DNA of 64,000 bases from Paracoccus sp. M683 (GTDB lineage: Bacteria > Pseudomonadota > Alphaproteobacteria > Rhodobacterales > Rhodobacteraceae), in the NCBI RefSeq assembly GCF_007096355.1, contig NZ_VKDF01000002.1, positions 1 through 64,000 of the forward strand, given 5' to 3'. The translations under genes and the position numbers were made by a program. The notes below the pieces were generated by a model. That model was not told the origin of the DNA. It did not search any database and was given only the letters and a program-made list of their open reading frames with translations. Below, piece after piece: positions 27,354 to 36,883 of this stretch. Position 1 is the first letter of the stretch. Each line of letters begins with the position of its first letter.

Positions 27354-28526
27354 TCAGGTCACCAGCAGCCGCGCTGCCGCCCGCCCGGCGCGACGCCCGG
27401 TCGCAAGGCAGGTGGTCAGAAGATAACCACCGGTCGGGGCCTCCCAGTCCAGCATCTCGCCAGCCGCGAAAACGCCGGGCAAGGCATGCAACTGCAAATC
27501 CGCATCCAACGCGGCCGCCATGATCCCGCCAGCCGAGGAAATCGCACGATCCAACGGCATCGGCCCCTGCAACCGCATCGGCAAAGCCTTGCACAACCGC
27601 GCCAATTCGTCAGGTGTTTCGGGCAGGGGACGCCCCCATTCCAACAACAATGCGACCTTTACGGAATCGCCAAGCACCCGGCGCAGCCAGTTGCCCACCG
27701 ACAACTTGCCCCTTGGCCGCGACATCCGCCCTGCCAGCGTCTCGATCCCCAGATCGGGCGCCAAATCCAGCACGGCTGGCGCACCATCGCGAATGATCGC
27801 CGACAGTTCATAGACCCCGCCACCCTCGATCCCGCCTTGCGAGATCACCCATTCGCCCCGGCTGTCCTGACCGCCGGCCCGGATCGCCACACCCTTCACC
27901 GCCGCACCGTAATATTGCTGCATCGGCTGAGACCAATCGACCCGAAACCCCATATTCGCCGGTCGGAACGGCGCGACCTCGACACCCGCATCGCGTATCC
28001 ATGGCACCCATCCCGCGTCCGACCCCAGCCTGGGCCAGCTTGCCCCACCAAGCGCCAGCACCGCCACCTTTGGCCGCAGGACCTGCACGCCATGCGGCGC
28101 CTGAAAGCGGAAACCATCGTCGAAACCCGACCAGCGCCAACCTGTCCGCAACTCGATCCCGGCGCCGGCCAGCCGCCCCAGCCATGCCCGCAGCATCGGC
28201 GAAGCCTTCATGCCCACAGGAAACACCCGTCCGGTCGAGCCCGTGAACAGCTCGACCCCCAGACCACGCGCCCATGCCAGCACCTCGGCAGGGCCAAACC
28301 CGGTTTCTTTCTCGTCCAAATACCCACTGACCCGCGCTGCAAATGCCTCGAACGGCTCGTCTTTCGTCAGGTTCAGACCCGACTTGCCCGCCATCAGGAA
28401 TTTTCGCGCCGGCGTCGGCATGGCCTCGGCCACAACCACCCGACGCCCCGGCGCGGCCAGTTGTTCGGCCGCCATCAGACCGGCTGGCCCCGCGCCGATG
28501 ACCAGCGCGTCCAAGATTTCGCTCAC
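27354..28526 (-). CDS. TIGR03862-type flavoprotein (YhiN/HI0933 family)
   Basis: 390 residues. FAD-binding [19 protein letters not shown] at the N-terminus, KSGLNLTKDEPFEAF, GSTGRVFPVGMKASPM and the C-terminal FAD contact GEMLDWEAPTGGYLL match the YhiN/HI0933 oxidoreductase group, whose substrate is unknown. The start is GTG at 28526, overlapping the holA stop (GTGA). An upstream extension would be antisense to none but parallel to holA and is not credible. A GGGTATTT repeat lies inside the gene and is read as GYLDEKE near residues 67-74. Confidence 0.87.
   Translation of the reverse strand: MSEILDALVIGAGPAGLMAAEQLAAPGRRVVVAEAMPTPARKFLMAGKSGLNLTKDEPFEAFAARVSGYLDEKETGFGPAEVLAWARGLGVELFTGSTGRVFPVGMKASPMLRAWLGRLAGAGIELRTGWRWSGFDDGFRFQAPHGVQVLRPKVAVLALGGASWPRLGSDAGWVPWIRDAGVEVAPFRPANMGFRVDWSQPMQQYYGAAVKGVAIRAGGQDSRGEWVISQGGIEGGGVYELSAIIRDGAPAVLDLAPDLGIETLAGRMSRPRGKLSVGNWLRRVLGDSVKVALLLEWGRPLPETPDELARLCKALPMRLQGPMPLDRAISSAGGIMAAALDADLQLHALPGVFAAGEMLDWEAPTGGYLLTTCLATGRRAGRAAARLLVT
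28304..28325 (-). repeat. GGATATTT repeat copy 7, inside the flavoprotein gene
   Basis: On the minus strand GGGTATTTGGACGAGAAAGA then AACC. It is in frame in the flavoprotein, encoding GYLDEKE, and matches the copy inside lptE over 21 bases. Confidence 0.75.
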
Positions 28527-29551
28527 CTGCGGCCCCGTGGCATCATCGCCAACCGGATCAGCGCGCGCTCGATCAGCGGCATCTGCGGCGCGCGGCTGCT
28601 GGATCGCAGCGTCAGGTCGGTCTCCAGCAGGTGATGCACCGCCTCTTCCAGCGGGCGCATGCCCCAGCTTTGCGCCTGCCGCGCCATGCGGTCGCGGCGC
28701 GGGCCAAAGACCGGAGGGCGCTGGCGCATCAGCCCTGCCACCGGCCCACCCGGATCGGCAGAGGCAGCATGCAGCGCGCGGAAATGGCGCAGCGCGGTGA
28801 TGCACAGCGTGACGGGATTCGTCCCTTGCGCCTCGATCCGGCGCATCAGCGGGCCGAACTGACCGGGTTTCCCTTCAGCGACGGCATGGATCAGGTCGTC
28901 CAGATCGGCCTCGATGCTGGCGGGCGCCATCAGCGCGATCTCGGCAGGCGCCAGCGGGGACGAATCGCCATGCTTGTAAAGGCCGATCTTCTCGATGGTC
29001 TGGCGCAGATCGCCGGGGTCCAGCGCACGGGCCAGGGCCATCATGTCGCCCATCGCATCGCGCGGCACCTCGCGCAGGCCGGCATCGGCCAGCCATTTCG
29101 CAATCTCGTCCTCGCCCGGCGGATCGTCATAGATCGGCGCGGTGACGGCGGTGGCATGCCCCTCGAAAAACTTGCGCAGCACCGATGACTTGGCCAGCCC
29201 GCCCGCCGTCACGACGATCACGGCATCGCCGGTCTGCCATTCGCCCACAGCCGTCCTGACCGCATCGGCGGCGCTGTCGGGCGTATCCTCGACCAGCACC
29301 ACCCGCTGACCGGGAAAGAAGCCGACCTCTTTGATGGCATCCAGCAATTGCGCAGGATCCTTGCGCAGATCACCGCCCGCCATGCGGGTCAGGCGCATTT
29401 CCTCATCGGCATGAGGCCCGGTCAGCGCCGCCACCGCCTCGGCCCGCTTCAACGAGACCCGCATGGCGTCCTGACCATAGATCAGCAGGCCTGCGCGCGT
29501 GGGATCGGGCTGTGCCAGATAGCGCGCGATCTCGCCGCCCTTTAGGATCAA
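28523..29551 (-). CDS. holA: HolA, DNA polymerase III delta subunit
   Basis: 342 residues. The clamp-loader delta subunit that opens the beta sliding clamp. Family features are the N-terminal KGGEIARYLAQPDP, GLLIYGQDAMRVSLKRAEAV, the hydrophobic clamp-binding stretch GFFPGQRVVLVED and the conserved LRKFFEGH region. A degenerate nucleotide site is normal for delta. TTG at 29551 is the start, overlapping the lptE stop (TTGA). Gene order leuS-lptE-holA is common in alphaproteobacteria. Confidence 0.93.
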   Translation of the reverse strand: MILKGGEIARYLAQPDPTRAGLLIYGQDAMRVSLKRAEAVAALTGPHADEEMRLTRMAGGDLRKDPAQLLDAIKEVGFFPGQRVVLVEDTPDSAADAVRTAVGEWQTGDAVIVVTAGGLAKSSVLRKFFEGHATAVTAPIYDDPPGEDEIAKWLADAGLREVPRDAMGDMMALARALDPGDLRQTIEKIGLYKHGDSSPLAPAEIALMAPASIEADLDDLIHAVAEGKPGQFGPLMRRIEAQGTNPVTLCITALRHFRALHAASADPGGPVAGLMRQRPPVFGPRRDRMARQAQSWGMRPLEEAVHHLLETDLTLRSSSRAPQMPLIERALIRLAMMPRGRR

Positions 29552-30057
29552 GGTGCTGCCGCCAGAAGTCGCGTCACGACCTGATCGGCCAGCATCCGCG
29601 CCAGCCTCTGCCGCGCGTCATATTCGGCGGTGAGGGTGGCGACGGTCGTGCCGGTGGTCGAATATGAAGTGAAGGTGCTGACCTGTCCCTGCGTCACGGT
29701 CGCGCCGGTGGCATTGTCGGTCAACCGGAAATCGGCGCTGCCGTTCAGCGAATAGCGCGTGGTGATCTCATCCGGGGTGACACCCTGGGCCACCGCACCG
29801 ATGCGCAGCGTATAGTCCAGCGCATAAGCTTCGCCCTCTGGCCCAAGCCGTTCAGCGATGCGGTGGTTGAAGATGAAAGCATCCGGCGTGTCGGGATCGA
29901 CCGGGCGGACCTGACCGAACAGTTTTGAAGCCGCCCCGCCTGGCCCGTAAACCGGCTGCAAGCCGCAGGCGGCCAGCGCCAGAACGGCTGCCAGCAGCGC
30001 CCGGCGGGGCAGCCGGGATTGGGTATTTGGACGAGAAAGAACCTCAGGCAACCACAT
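29548..30057 (-). CDS. lptE: LptE, outer-membrane LPS-assembly lipoprotein
   Basis: 169 residues. Signal with lipobox LALAAC followed by GLQPVYG, then a small alpha/beta domain; plugs and assembles the LptD barrel that inserts lipopolysaccharide. Overlaps leuS by 14 bases and holA by four. The N-terminus before the signal ([19 protein letters not shown]) is longer than usual and is encoded partly by a repeat copy (30021-30041) read antisense, so the true start may differ or the repeat has extended the leader. Confidence 0.87.
   Translation of the reverse strand: MWLPEVLSRPNTQSRLPRRALLAAVLALAACGLQPVYGPGGAASKLFGQVRPVDPDTPDAFIFNHRIAERLGPEGEAYALDYTLRIGAVAQGVTPDEITTRYSLNGSADFRLTDNATGATVTQGQVSTFTSYSTTGTTVATLTAEYDARQRLARMLADQVVTRLLAAAP
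30021..30041 (+). repeat. GGATATTT repeat copy 8, inside the 5' end of lptE
   Basis: GGGTATTTGGACGAGAAAGA then A on the plus strand, antisense to lptE, where it encodes the segment VLSRPNTQ before the signal peptide. It is identical over 21 bases to copy 7. Confidence 0.75.
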
Positions 30058-32584
30058 TGACGATCCGCCCCGGCACCACGATCAGCTTTTTCGGGGTCGC
30101 CCCTTCAAGGAAGCGTTGCACGATTTCATCAGCCATGACCATGGCCTCGATCTGATCCTTGGGCATGTCCTTGGGCACGGTGATTTCCGCCCGGCGCTTG
30201 CCGTTGATCTGAATGGGCAGGGTGACGCTGTCATCTTCCAGCATGGCCGGATCAGCCTTGGGCCAGGGGGCATCCACGACCATGCCCTTACCGCCGGCCA
30301 TGGCCCAGACATCCTCGGCCAGATGCGGGACCATCGGGGCCAGAAGCTGTGCCATGATCCGCAGGACCGCGCGGCGCGATTCGCCGCCGGCGCTGGATTT
30401 GGCCGTCGCATTGGCCAGTTCATAGAGTTTCGCCACGGCCTTGTTGAAGGCAAAGCCCTCGATCGCCTTGGTCACGTCGGCGATGGCGCGATGGGCGGCG
30501 CGGGTCAGGTCGGGATCGTCGATGCCATCCGCCGGTGCCTCGTCGGCCAGGCGCCAGACGCGGGCGAGGAACTTGTTGGCGGCCTCGGCGCCGGCGGCGG
30601 TCCATTCCACGTCACGCTCGGGCGGGCTGTCGGAAAGCATGAACCAGCGGGCGGTATCAGCGCCGAAATTGGCGACGATGTTCACCGGGTCGACGACGTT
30701 CTTTTTCGACTTGGACATCTTGGCCGAGGGGATGATTTCGACCGGGGTGCCATCTGCCAGTTTGCCGTCCGTCACATCCTCGGGCAGGTGATAGACCGGG
30801 CGGCCCTTGTCGTCGCGGGTCATGTAGATTTCATGCGTGACCATGCCCTGCGTGAACAGCGCATCGAAGGGCTCTTTCGCGGCTTCGGGCAGATGCCCGG
30901 TTTTCACCATCGCGCGGGCGAAGAAGCGGGAATAGAGAAGGTGCAGAATCGCATGCTCGATCCCGCCGATATACTGGTCGACGTTCATCCAGTAATCGGC
31001 ATCCGCGCGGACGGTCGGCGTGGCCGCATGGGGCGCGGTGAAGCGGGCGTAATACCACGAACTGTCCACGAACGTGTCCATCGTGTCGGTTTCGCGGGTG
31101 GCCGGACCGCCGCAGACCGGGCAGGTCGCCTGGCGCCATGTCGGGTGCCGATCCAGCGGGTTGCCGGGCACGTCAAAGCTGACATCCAGCGGCAGAAGGA
31201 CGGGCAGGTTGGCTTTGGCCTCGGGCACGGTGCCGCATTTTTCGCAATGCACGACCGGGATCGGGCAGCCCCAATAGCGCTGGCGCGAGATGCCCCAGTC
31301 GCGCAGGCGGAATTTTGTGACGCCCTCGCCCCAGCCCTGCGCCTCGGCCACGGCAATGGCGGCGGTGACGGCGGCATCGCCGGTCTGATCGGCCTCGCCC
31401 GCGAAGCCGCGCACATAGGTGACGGTGTCGGATTTCAGCGGGGTATAGGCGGCCTTGGCCACCAGCGCATCGGCCTGATCGAGGCTCATGCCGCGTTCGC
31501 CGAAGGTGGCGGGGATGGCCAGCCCGTATTTCGTGGCAAACTCGTGGTCGCGTTCGTCATGGCCGGGCGAGCCGAAGATCGCGCCGGTGCCGTAATCCAT
31601 CAGTACGAAATTCGCGATCCAGATCGGCAGATGCCAATCTGGGTCCAGCGGGTGGCGCACGGTCAGCCCGGTGTCATAGCCCATCTTGGGCGCGGTCTCG
31701 ATCGCCTCCTCGGTGGTGCCGATGCGGCGGCATTCCTCGGTAAAGGCCTCGACCTTCGGGTCCGAAGCCGCCAGATGCTTGACCAGCGGGTGATCGGGCG
31801 ACAGCGCCACGAAGGAGGCGCCCAGCAGGGTGTCGGGGCGGGTGGTATAGACCTCGATCCGGTCGAAACCCTCGGGGGCGTCCACCGTTTCAAAGCGGAA
31901 TTGCAGCCCGCGCGACTTGCCGATCCAGTTGGCCTGCATCAGCCGCACCTTGTCGGGCCAGCCGTTGAGGTTATCCAGCGCCTCCAGCAGTTCCTCGGAG
32001 TAATCCGAGATGCGGAAGAACCATTGCGTCAGTTCCTTGCGCTCGACCGCCGCGCCGGAACGCCAACCCTTGCCGTCGATCACCTGTTCATTGGCCAGCA
32101 CGGTCATGTCGACCGGGTCCCAGTTCACCTGGGCCGATTTGCGGGTGATCAGCCCGGCTTCGAGGAAATCCAGAAACAGCGCCTGCTGCTGGGCGACATA
32201 ATCGTCGTCGCAGGTGGCGAATTCGCGGGTCCAGTCGATCGACAGGCCAAGCGGCTTCAACTGATCCTTCATCGTCGCGATATTGGCATAGGTCCAGTCG
32301 CGCGGATGGCCGCCCTGCTCCATCGCGGCGTTTTCGGCGGGCATACCAAAGGCGTCCCAGCCCATCGGATGCAGCACGCTGAAGCCTTGCGCGCGTTTGA
32401 ACCGCGCCACCACGTCACCCATCGTATAGTTGCGGACATGGCCCATATGGATGCGCCCCGAGGGATAGGGGAACATCTCAAGGACGTAATATTTGGGCCG
32501 CTCGTCGCGCACGGCCAGGAAGGTGCCCGCATCTTCCCAGGCTTTGCGCCAGAGCGGTTCGCTTGAAGCGGGATCATAGGGCAT
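30044..32584 (-). CDS. leuS: Leucyl-tRNA synthetase
   Basis: 846 residues, class I aminoacyl-tRNA synthetase charging tRNA-Leu. HIGH-type motif [19 protein letters not shown] (about residues 41-59), CP1 editing domain, zinc-like cysteines (CEKCG and CPVCG), KMSKS loop AKMSKSKKN (about 620) and the anticodon-binding C-terminal domain. Length is normal. GAGGACGTCCC precedes the ATG at 32584. lptE, holA and the flavoprotein follow in overlapping order. Confidence 0.98.
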   Translation of the reverse strand: MPYDPASSEPLWRKAWEDAGTFLAVRDERPKYYVLEMFPYPSGRIHMGHVRNYTMGDVVARFKRAQGFSVLHPMGWDAFGMPAENAAMEQGGHPRDWTYANIATMKDQLKPLGLSIDWTREFATCDDDYVAQQQALFLDFLEAGLITRKSAQVNWDPVDMTVLANEQVIDGKGWRSGAAVERKELTQWFFRISDYSEELLEALDNLNGWPDKVRLMQANWIGKSRGLQFRFETVDAPEGFDRIEVYTTRPDTLLGASFVALSPDHPLVKHLAASDPKVEAFTEECRRIGTTEEAIETAPKMGYDTGLTVRHPLDPDWHLPIWIANFVLMDYGTGAIFGSPGHDERDHEFATKYGLAIPATFGERGMSLDQADALVAKAAYTPLKSDTVTYVRGFAGEADQTGDAAVTAAIAVAEAQGWGEGVTKFRLRDWGISRQRYWGCPIPVVHCEKCGTVPEAKANLPVLLPLDVSFDVPGNPLDRHPTWRQATCPVCGGPATRETDTMDTFVDSSWYYARFTAPHAATPTVRADADYWMNVDQYIGGIEHAILHLLYSRFFARAMVKTGHLPEAAKEPFDALFTQGMVTHEIYMTRDDKGRPVYHLPEDVTDGKLADGTPVEIIPSAKMSKSKKNVVDPVNIVANFGADTARWFMLSDSPPERDVEWTAAGAEAANKFLARVWRLADEAPADGIDDPDLTRAAHRAIADVTKAIEGFAFNKAVAKLYELANATAKSSAGGESRRAVLRIMAQLLAPMVPHLAEDVWAMAGGKGMVVDAPWPKADPAMLEDDSVTLPIQINGKRRAEITVPKDMPKDQIEAMVMADEIVQRFLEGATPKKLIVVPGRIVNVVA

Positions 32585-32662
32585 GGGACGTCCTCGGGCC
32601 TTTGGATTGCCCGCCGGGTTTATACGTCCGCGTTTGTCAGGTCCAGTGGCGCGCGCGGCGCC

Positions 32663-33157
32663 TTACAGCTTGCCGTCCTGAATGCGCAGCTGCCGCGCGC
32701 GGGTCAGGATCGCGTCTTCGACCGCGCGGACGGTGCCCGGCTCGACCGCCGAGCCGCCGGCGCCTTGCAGGGCAAGCTTCAGGCTGCGCGCATCCAGTGC
32801 GGGATCGCTGATCTTGATCGTCGCGCGATAGGAACGGCCACCGCCGGGCGGCGTGCCATAGCCGGTGACGATCACCCCGGTATAAGGATCGACCGATTGC
32901 ACCGGCAGGAAGTTCAGCACATCAAGGCTGGCATTCCACAGATACTTGTTCACCGCGACGGTGTGGTTCGGGTTCTCGTTATTGCCGAACAGATCCCAAA
33001 GCGTCGATTCCGCCCGTTCAGGGGAATCACCTTCCAGCCGCGACGGTCCGGTATCCTGATTCCCGCCGCCCCCAAGGCGCAACGAGTCGGCGCCGCAGGC
33101 GGCAAGCCCGGCACAAAGCGTCATGGCGAATGTCAGGCGCGCGGCGCGTGCGATCAT
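32663..33157 (-). CDS. DUF3576 lipoprotein
   Basis: 164 residues. Signal with lipobox LAACGADS (cysteine about residue 21), then a glycine-rich linker and a conserved domain (WDLFGNNENPNHTVAVNKYLW, FLPVQSVDPYTGVIVTGYG) that marks DUF3576, a family of alphaproteobacterial lipoproteins of unknown function usually next to leuS. The start at 33157 follows GGGGGACAGCAAG; ATG at 33175 would add six residues. Divergent from the porin gene. Confidence 0.88.
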   Translation of the reverse strand: MIARAARLTFAMTLCAGLAACGADSLRLGGGGNQDTGPSRLEGDSPERAESTLWDLFGNNENPNHTVAVNKYLWNASLDVLNFLPVQSVDPYTGVIVTGYGTPPGGGRSYRATIKISDPALDARSLKLALQGAGGSAVEPGTVRAVEDAILTRARQLRIQDGKL

Positions 33158-33325
33158 CTTGCTGTCCCCCGTCATCTGGGTTTTCCCTGCTTGCCGCAGC
33201 TTTAGCCCGGAACGGCCTGCGGCCACAAGCGTCTTGGCCCGATGGGCAAATACAGGCCCCGCAACCCGACTGTGGCGCATGTGCATCACAGAAAAGAGCA
33301 AAGAATTGAGCAGGCAGGCGATTCC

Positions 33326-33365
33326 GTTGCATCCGCGGACCGAAAGAAGGATGACAGTTGCATCC
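33326..33365. promoter_or_regulatory. Direct repeat GTTGCATCC upstream of the porin
   Basis: GTTGCATCC occurs at 33326-33334 and 33357-33365, 31 bases apart (close to three helical turns), 50-90 bases before the porin ATG. It could bind a regulator on one face of the helix or be part of the untranslated leader. No -35/-10 pair is clear. Confidence 0.4.
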
Positions 33366-33417
33366 CCAAGGCGGGCGATCCGATTTGGGCATGAGAGAGA
33401 CAAGAGGGATCAAAACC

Positions 33418-34446
33418 ATGAAAAAGGTTCTTTTCGCGACCACCGCGCTGGTTCTGTCGGCTGGTTTCGCCGCTGCTGAAGTCAGCGTTTCGGGCGACGG
33501 CCGCATGGGTTTCGTTTATGACGGCAACGACATGCAGTTCGCGAGCCGCGCTCGTGTGAAATTCACCCTGACGGGCGAATCGGACGCTGGCCTGTCGTTC
33601 GGCGGTTCGTTCCGCGTTGACCACGAAAACGCCGGTGGCGGCCTGGCCTCCAGCGGGACCGCCGGTTCGGTCTACGTTTCGGGCACCTATGGCAAGCTGA
33701 GCATGGGCGACGTCGTTTCGGCTGCTGAAGCCATCAACGGCGACCTGTACGAAATCGGCTATACCCTGGGCGCTTTCGGTAACGACATCGAAGAAATCAA
33801 CTACATCACCGGCGACGGTGTGAACCTGGATCAGGGCGCTAACGTTCTGTATGAATACAGCATCAACGGCTTCAACATCGCCGCGTCGATGAGCGATGGT
33901 TCGACCAACGTTTGCACCGGTGCTGTTGCAGGCGGCGGCAGCATGGTTGACACTGATGGCGACGGCGTCCTCGAGTCGGTGAGCTGCTTTGATGGCGAAG
34001 ACAGCGACGCTGCCTACTCGGTCGCCGTTGGCTATGACCTGAACGGCTACAAGCTGGGTCTGGGCTACTCGGATAACGGCACCGTCAGCGAGATCGTGCT
34101 GAGCGGCGAAGCTACCTTCAACGAATTCACCGTTAAAGGTATCTACCAGGACCTGAGCGACGCGGTCGACTCGGACGGCGTCACCGCCGTCGAGTGGGAG
34201 CGCACCTACGGTCTGGCCGCCAAGTACGACATGTCGAACGGTGTTGGCATCCAGGGCTTCTGGCGTCGTGACGAGTACACTCTGACCGACATCGCCTCGG
34301 GCGCTGATCTGGACGAAGAGTACGACAGCTTCGGTATCGGTGCCAGCTACGACCTGGGCGGCGGCGCCACCCTGGCTGGCGGTATCATCGACAGCGACTA
34401 CAACGACGACACTGTTGCCGACATGGGCATCCGCTTCACGTTCTGA
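33418..34446 (+). CDS. Outer-membrane porin
   Basis: 342 residues. Signal peptide of 20 residues (KKVLFATTALVLSAGFAAA) then EVSVSGDGRMGFVY, alternating beta strands with aromatic girdles, and a C-terminal strand ending in F (MGIRFTF), required for BAM recognition. Belongs to the alphaproteobacterial general porin group (porin_4). Frequent use of GCT, GTT and TCG differs from its neighbours and fits a very highly expressed gene. GAGGGATC precedes the ATG. A strong terminator follows. Confidence 0.95.
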   Translation: MKKVLFATTALVLSAGFAAAEVSVSGDGRMGFVYDGNDMQFASRARVKFTLTGESDAGLSFGGSFRVDHENAGGGLASSGTAGSVYVSGTYGKLSMGDVVSAAEAINGDLYEIGYTLGAFGNDIEEINYITGDGVNLDQGANVLYEYSINGFNIAASMSDGSTNVCTGAVAGGGSMVDTDGDGVLESVSCFDGEDSDAAYSVAVGYDLNGYKLGLGYSDNGTVSEIVLSGEATFNEFTVKGIYQDLSDAVDSDGVTAVEWERTYGLAAKYDMSNGVGIQGFWRRDEYTLTDIASGADLDEEYDSFGIGASYDLGGGATLAGGIIDSDYNDDTVADMGIRFTF

Positions 34447-34469
34447 TCCTTGTCAGAACCGAAGTATGG

Positions 34470-34502
34470 AAAGAGCGGGCCTTGCGCCCGCTCTTTTCTT
34501 TT
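34470..34502 (+). terminator. Strong Rho-independent terminator of the porin gene
   Basis: Perfect 11-bp stem AAAGAGCGGGC / GCCCGCTCTTT (34470-34480 with 34486-34496), loop CTTGC, followed by a T-rich run to 34503. It lies 24 bases after the stop and 14 bases before yggS. Confidence 0.95.
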
Positions 34503-34516
34503 TGGATGGTCGCATC

Positions 34517-35170
34517 ATGGAACTGGAACAAATACGGGCGCGCATTGTCGCCGCCGCCAACCGTGCTGGCCGAGACCCCGCCGACGTCACGCTGATTGCC
34601 GTCAGCAAGGTGCAGCCTGCCCAACGCGTGCAGGCTGTTCTGGACGCAGGCCAGCGTGTCTTTGGCGAGAATTATGTGCAGGAAACACAGGAAAAATGGC
34701 CGGGCTGGCGCGCTGTCTTTCCGGATGTGCAGGTCCATATGATCGGGCCGCTGCAATCGAACAAGGCCAGGGCCGCGATCGAGCTGTTCGACGCTATTCA
34801 CACGCTGGATCGGATGTCGCTGGCCAAGAAGCTGGCCGCGCGCGCGGCCGAGGGTGATACACTTCCGCAGCTGTTCATTCAGGTGAATACCGGGGACGAG
34901 CCGCAAAAGGCCGGGATCCTGGCCGATGAATTACCAGGTTTTCTGGCGGCGTGCCGTGATCTCGGCCTGTCGCCCGAAGGCTTGATGTGCATCCCCCCCG
35001 AGGATCAGGATCCGGTGCCGCATTTCCGCCTGCTGCGGCAGCTGGCAGGGGATAACGGGCTGCCGTTGCTGTCCATGGGGATGAGTGCCGACTTCGAATC
35101 GGCGATTGCAGAAGGTGCGACCCATGTGCGGGTCGGGTCGGCCATTTTCGGGGCGCGGGATTACGGCTGA
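34517..35170 (+). CDS. YggS family pyridoxal-phosphate homeostasis protein
   Basis: 217 residues, alanine racemase-like barrel that binds PLP through the lysine in LIAVSKVQPA (about residue 36). Further motifs are FGENYVQETQEKW, HMIGPLQSNKA and the C-terminal LSMGMSADFESAIAEGATHVRVG. Binds and buffers free PLP in the cytoplasm; no catalytic reaction is known. The start ATG at 34517 comes right after the porin terminator, so it needs its own promoter or depends on read-through. A repeat copy starts 15 bases after its stop. Confidence 0.95.
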   Translation: MELEQIRARIVAAANRAGRDPADVTLIAVSKVQPAQRVQAVLDAGQRVFGENYVQETQEKWPGWRAVFPDVQVHMIGPLQSNKARAAIELFDAIHTLDRMSLAKKLAARAAEGDTLPQLFIQVNTGDEPQKAGILADELPGFLAACRDLGLSPEGLMCIPPEDQDPVPHFRLLRQLAGDNGLPLLSMGMSADFESAIAEGATHVRVGSAIFGARDYG

Positions 35171-35184
35171 GGCCGGGCTTTTTC

Positions 35185-35207
35185 GGGTATTTTCACGAGA
35201 AAGAAGG
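35185..35207 (+). repeat. GGATATTT repeat copy 9, supplying the stop of the L,D-transpeptidase
   Basis: GGGTATTTTCACGAGAAAGA then AGG, directly after yggS. On the opposite strand it forms the last codons (PSFS) and TGA stop (35195-35193) of the L,D-transpeptidase gene. Confidence 0.7.
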
Positions 35208-35695
35208 CACGATCAGCCTGGTGCCCGGCGTGGCGCGGGCGGCGATCCAGATCAGGTCGCGGCGGGCAAAGGCGATGCAGCCCTCGGTTCCGAAATGCGG
35301 GCGACGCCATTGGTGCAGAAAGATTGCGCTGCCCCGGCCCGGTTCTGCATCGGGCCAGTTCCAGTCGGTTGTCAGGATCAGGTCATAAAGTGGATCGGCC
35401 CGGCGCAGGCGTTCATGGCTGGCGGCCAGCGGGGCGCGGGTATGGTGGTTGTAATTCGCGTGGTCGGGCGCATCGCACCACAGGTCGCCGGGGCCGATGG
35501 CGCGTGCCCAGGGGGCCGGCTGACCAGCCGGTCCGGCCGATACCACAAACCCGTGATGTGATGATGGCCTGCGGGCGTGGCGCCATCGCCTTCGCGTTTG
35601 GCGGTGGTGATGCCGGTCTTGCCGATGCTGCACGGAATGGTCCGGCCGTGAAAGCGAATGCCTTGCCGGGTCAGCACCAGATCGCCGGGGGTCAC
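35193..35695 (-). pseudogene. L,D-transpeptidase (YkuD) gene with a frameshift
   Basis: Two adjoining minus-strand frames together make one YkuD-type protein. The 5' part, from GTG at 35695 (overlapping the ribA stop), encodes VLTRQGIRFHGRTIPCSIGK through GLWYRPDRL. The remainder, in another frame, continues PAPWARAIGPGDLW, then ADPLYDLILTTDWNWPDA, HQWRRPHFGTEGCIAF with the catalytic cysteine, to the end. The shift falls at about 35510-35530 and corresponds to one missing base or two extra. A sequencing error in the GC run is the main alternative. If real, the gene is broken and the catalytic half is lost. Confidence 0.8.
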
Positions 35696-36750
35696 AGCAG
35701 ATGCCCTGACTTTTCGGCCTTCACATCCAGATAGTCGGTATTGAAGCGGTTGCGCGGGGTGATCAGCGGCACGCGCTGGACGCAGCCGATGCCGTGGCTT
35801 TCCAGCATGGCGACTTTGCGCGGGTTGTTGGTCAGCAGCCGCACCTTGTCAAAGCCCAGCTTGCGCAGCAATCCGGCACCGATGCGGAAATCGCGCTCGT
35901 CATCCTCGAATCCCAGCCGGTGGTTGGCCTCGACCGTGTCGAAACCCTGGTTTTGCAGCGCATAGGCGCGCATCTTGTTGGCCAGGCCGATGCCGCGGCC
36001 TTCCTGGTTCAGATAGAGCAGCACACCTGCCCCCTGCTGCCCCATCAGGTTCAGCGCCGCGTGCAATTGTGGTCCGCAATCGCATTTCAGGCTGCCCAGG
36101 ACATCGCCGGTAAAACAGGCCGAGTGCAGCCGCGCCAGCACCGGCTGATCGCGCGGCGGATCGCCGATCTCGACGACGTAATGTTCCTCGCCGCCGTCAT
36201 CGGGGCGAAAGATATGCAGCTTTGACCGTTCGGCTGCCTGCAAGGGCAGCCGCGCCGCCGCAACCGGGTTCAGGGCCGTTTCGCGCGACAGTTCGGCCAT
36301 CATCGGGCCGGGGTCCAGCGCCGTCAGCCCCGGTTGCGGCGACGCCGGCACCATCAGCACCGCCGGCAGCAGCTGCGCCGATTTCACCAGCGCCAGCGCC
36401 GCCAGATGCGGGCCGGTATCGCCGCCGCGATCGGTGAACAGCGGCCCCTTCAGCGGCGTCATCAGATCGCCCGAGGGATCCGCGATGGCGCGCAGCCAGC
36501 GCAGGTCGGCATCGGCCGGCACCTGCACCCGCGCCAGCCCCGCGTCATAGGCGCGCGCCTTCAGCGTTTCGGCCCGACGCTCGGTAATGGTCAGCACCGC
36601 CGGCCCAAGTGCACACATTGCTGCCAGCCGGGGCGGCGACAGCGTTTCGACTGCCGCCGCCAGATGGGTGCCGATCAGCACCGGCAGGCCCATGCGCAGA
36701 TCGGCGCGGGCGCGGGATATGGTTTCGGCAAGGGTCGGGATCAGGCTCAT
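35692..36750 (-). CDS. ribA: RibA, GTP cyclohydrolase II with a vestigial N-terminal domain
   Basis: 352 residues. The C-terminal 200 are GTP cyclohydrolase II, the first step of riboflavin synthesis: zinc ligands in [33 protein letters not shown], and LLTNNPRKV. The N-terminal 140 residues occupy the place of the RibB (DHBP synthase) domain of RibBA but lack its acidic DDEDRENEGD motif, so only the RibA activity is expected. ATG at 36750 is chosen over an upstream frame open to 37185, which would run antisense to the regulator gene. Confidence 0.9.
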   Translation of the reverse strand: MSLIPTLAETISRARADLRMGLPVLIGTHLAAAVETLSPPRLAAMCALGPAVLTITERRAETLKARAYDAGLARVQVPADADLRWLRAIADPSGDLMTPLKGPLFTDRGGDTGPHLAALALVKSAQLLPAVLMVPASPQPGLTALDPGPMMAELSRETALNPVAAARLPLQAAERSKLHIFRPDDGGEEHYVVEIGDPPRDQPVLARLHSACFTGDVLGSLKCDCGPQLHAALNLMGQQGAGVLLYLNQEGRGIGLANKMRAYALQNQGFDTVEANHRLGFEDDERDFRIGAGLLRKLGFDKVRLLTNNPRKVAMLESHGIGCVQRVPLITPRNRFNTDYLDVKAEKSGHLL

Positions 36751-36883
36751 CGGGTCCGGGATTCTGAAACAAACTGAAACATAGTGCCTTCTGCTGACAA
36801 CTCCATGTGAGATTTCCGACATGAAGCTGGACGGACGGCGCATGCAGCCCCATCCATCACCCAATGAGGCAAAGGAGGCAAGC

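Noticed and set aside
27354-28805. Longer form of the flavoprotein starting at 28805
   Set aside because: The extra 93 residues are frame-shifted holA sequence; the GTG at 28526 overlaps the holA stop and starts at the FAD motif.
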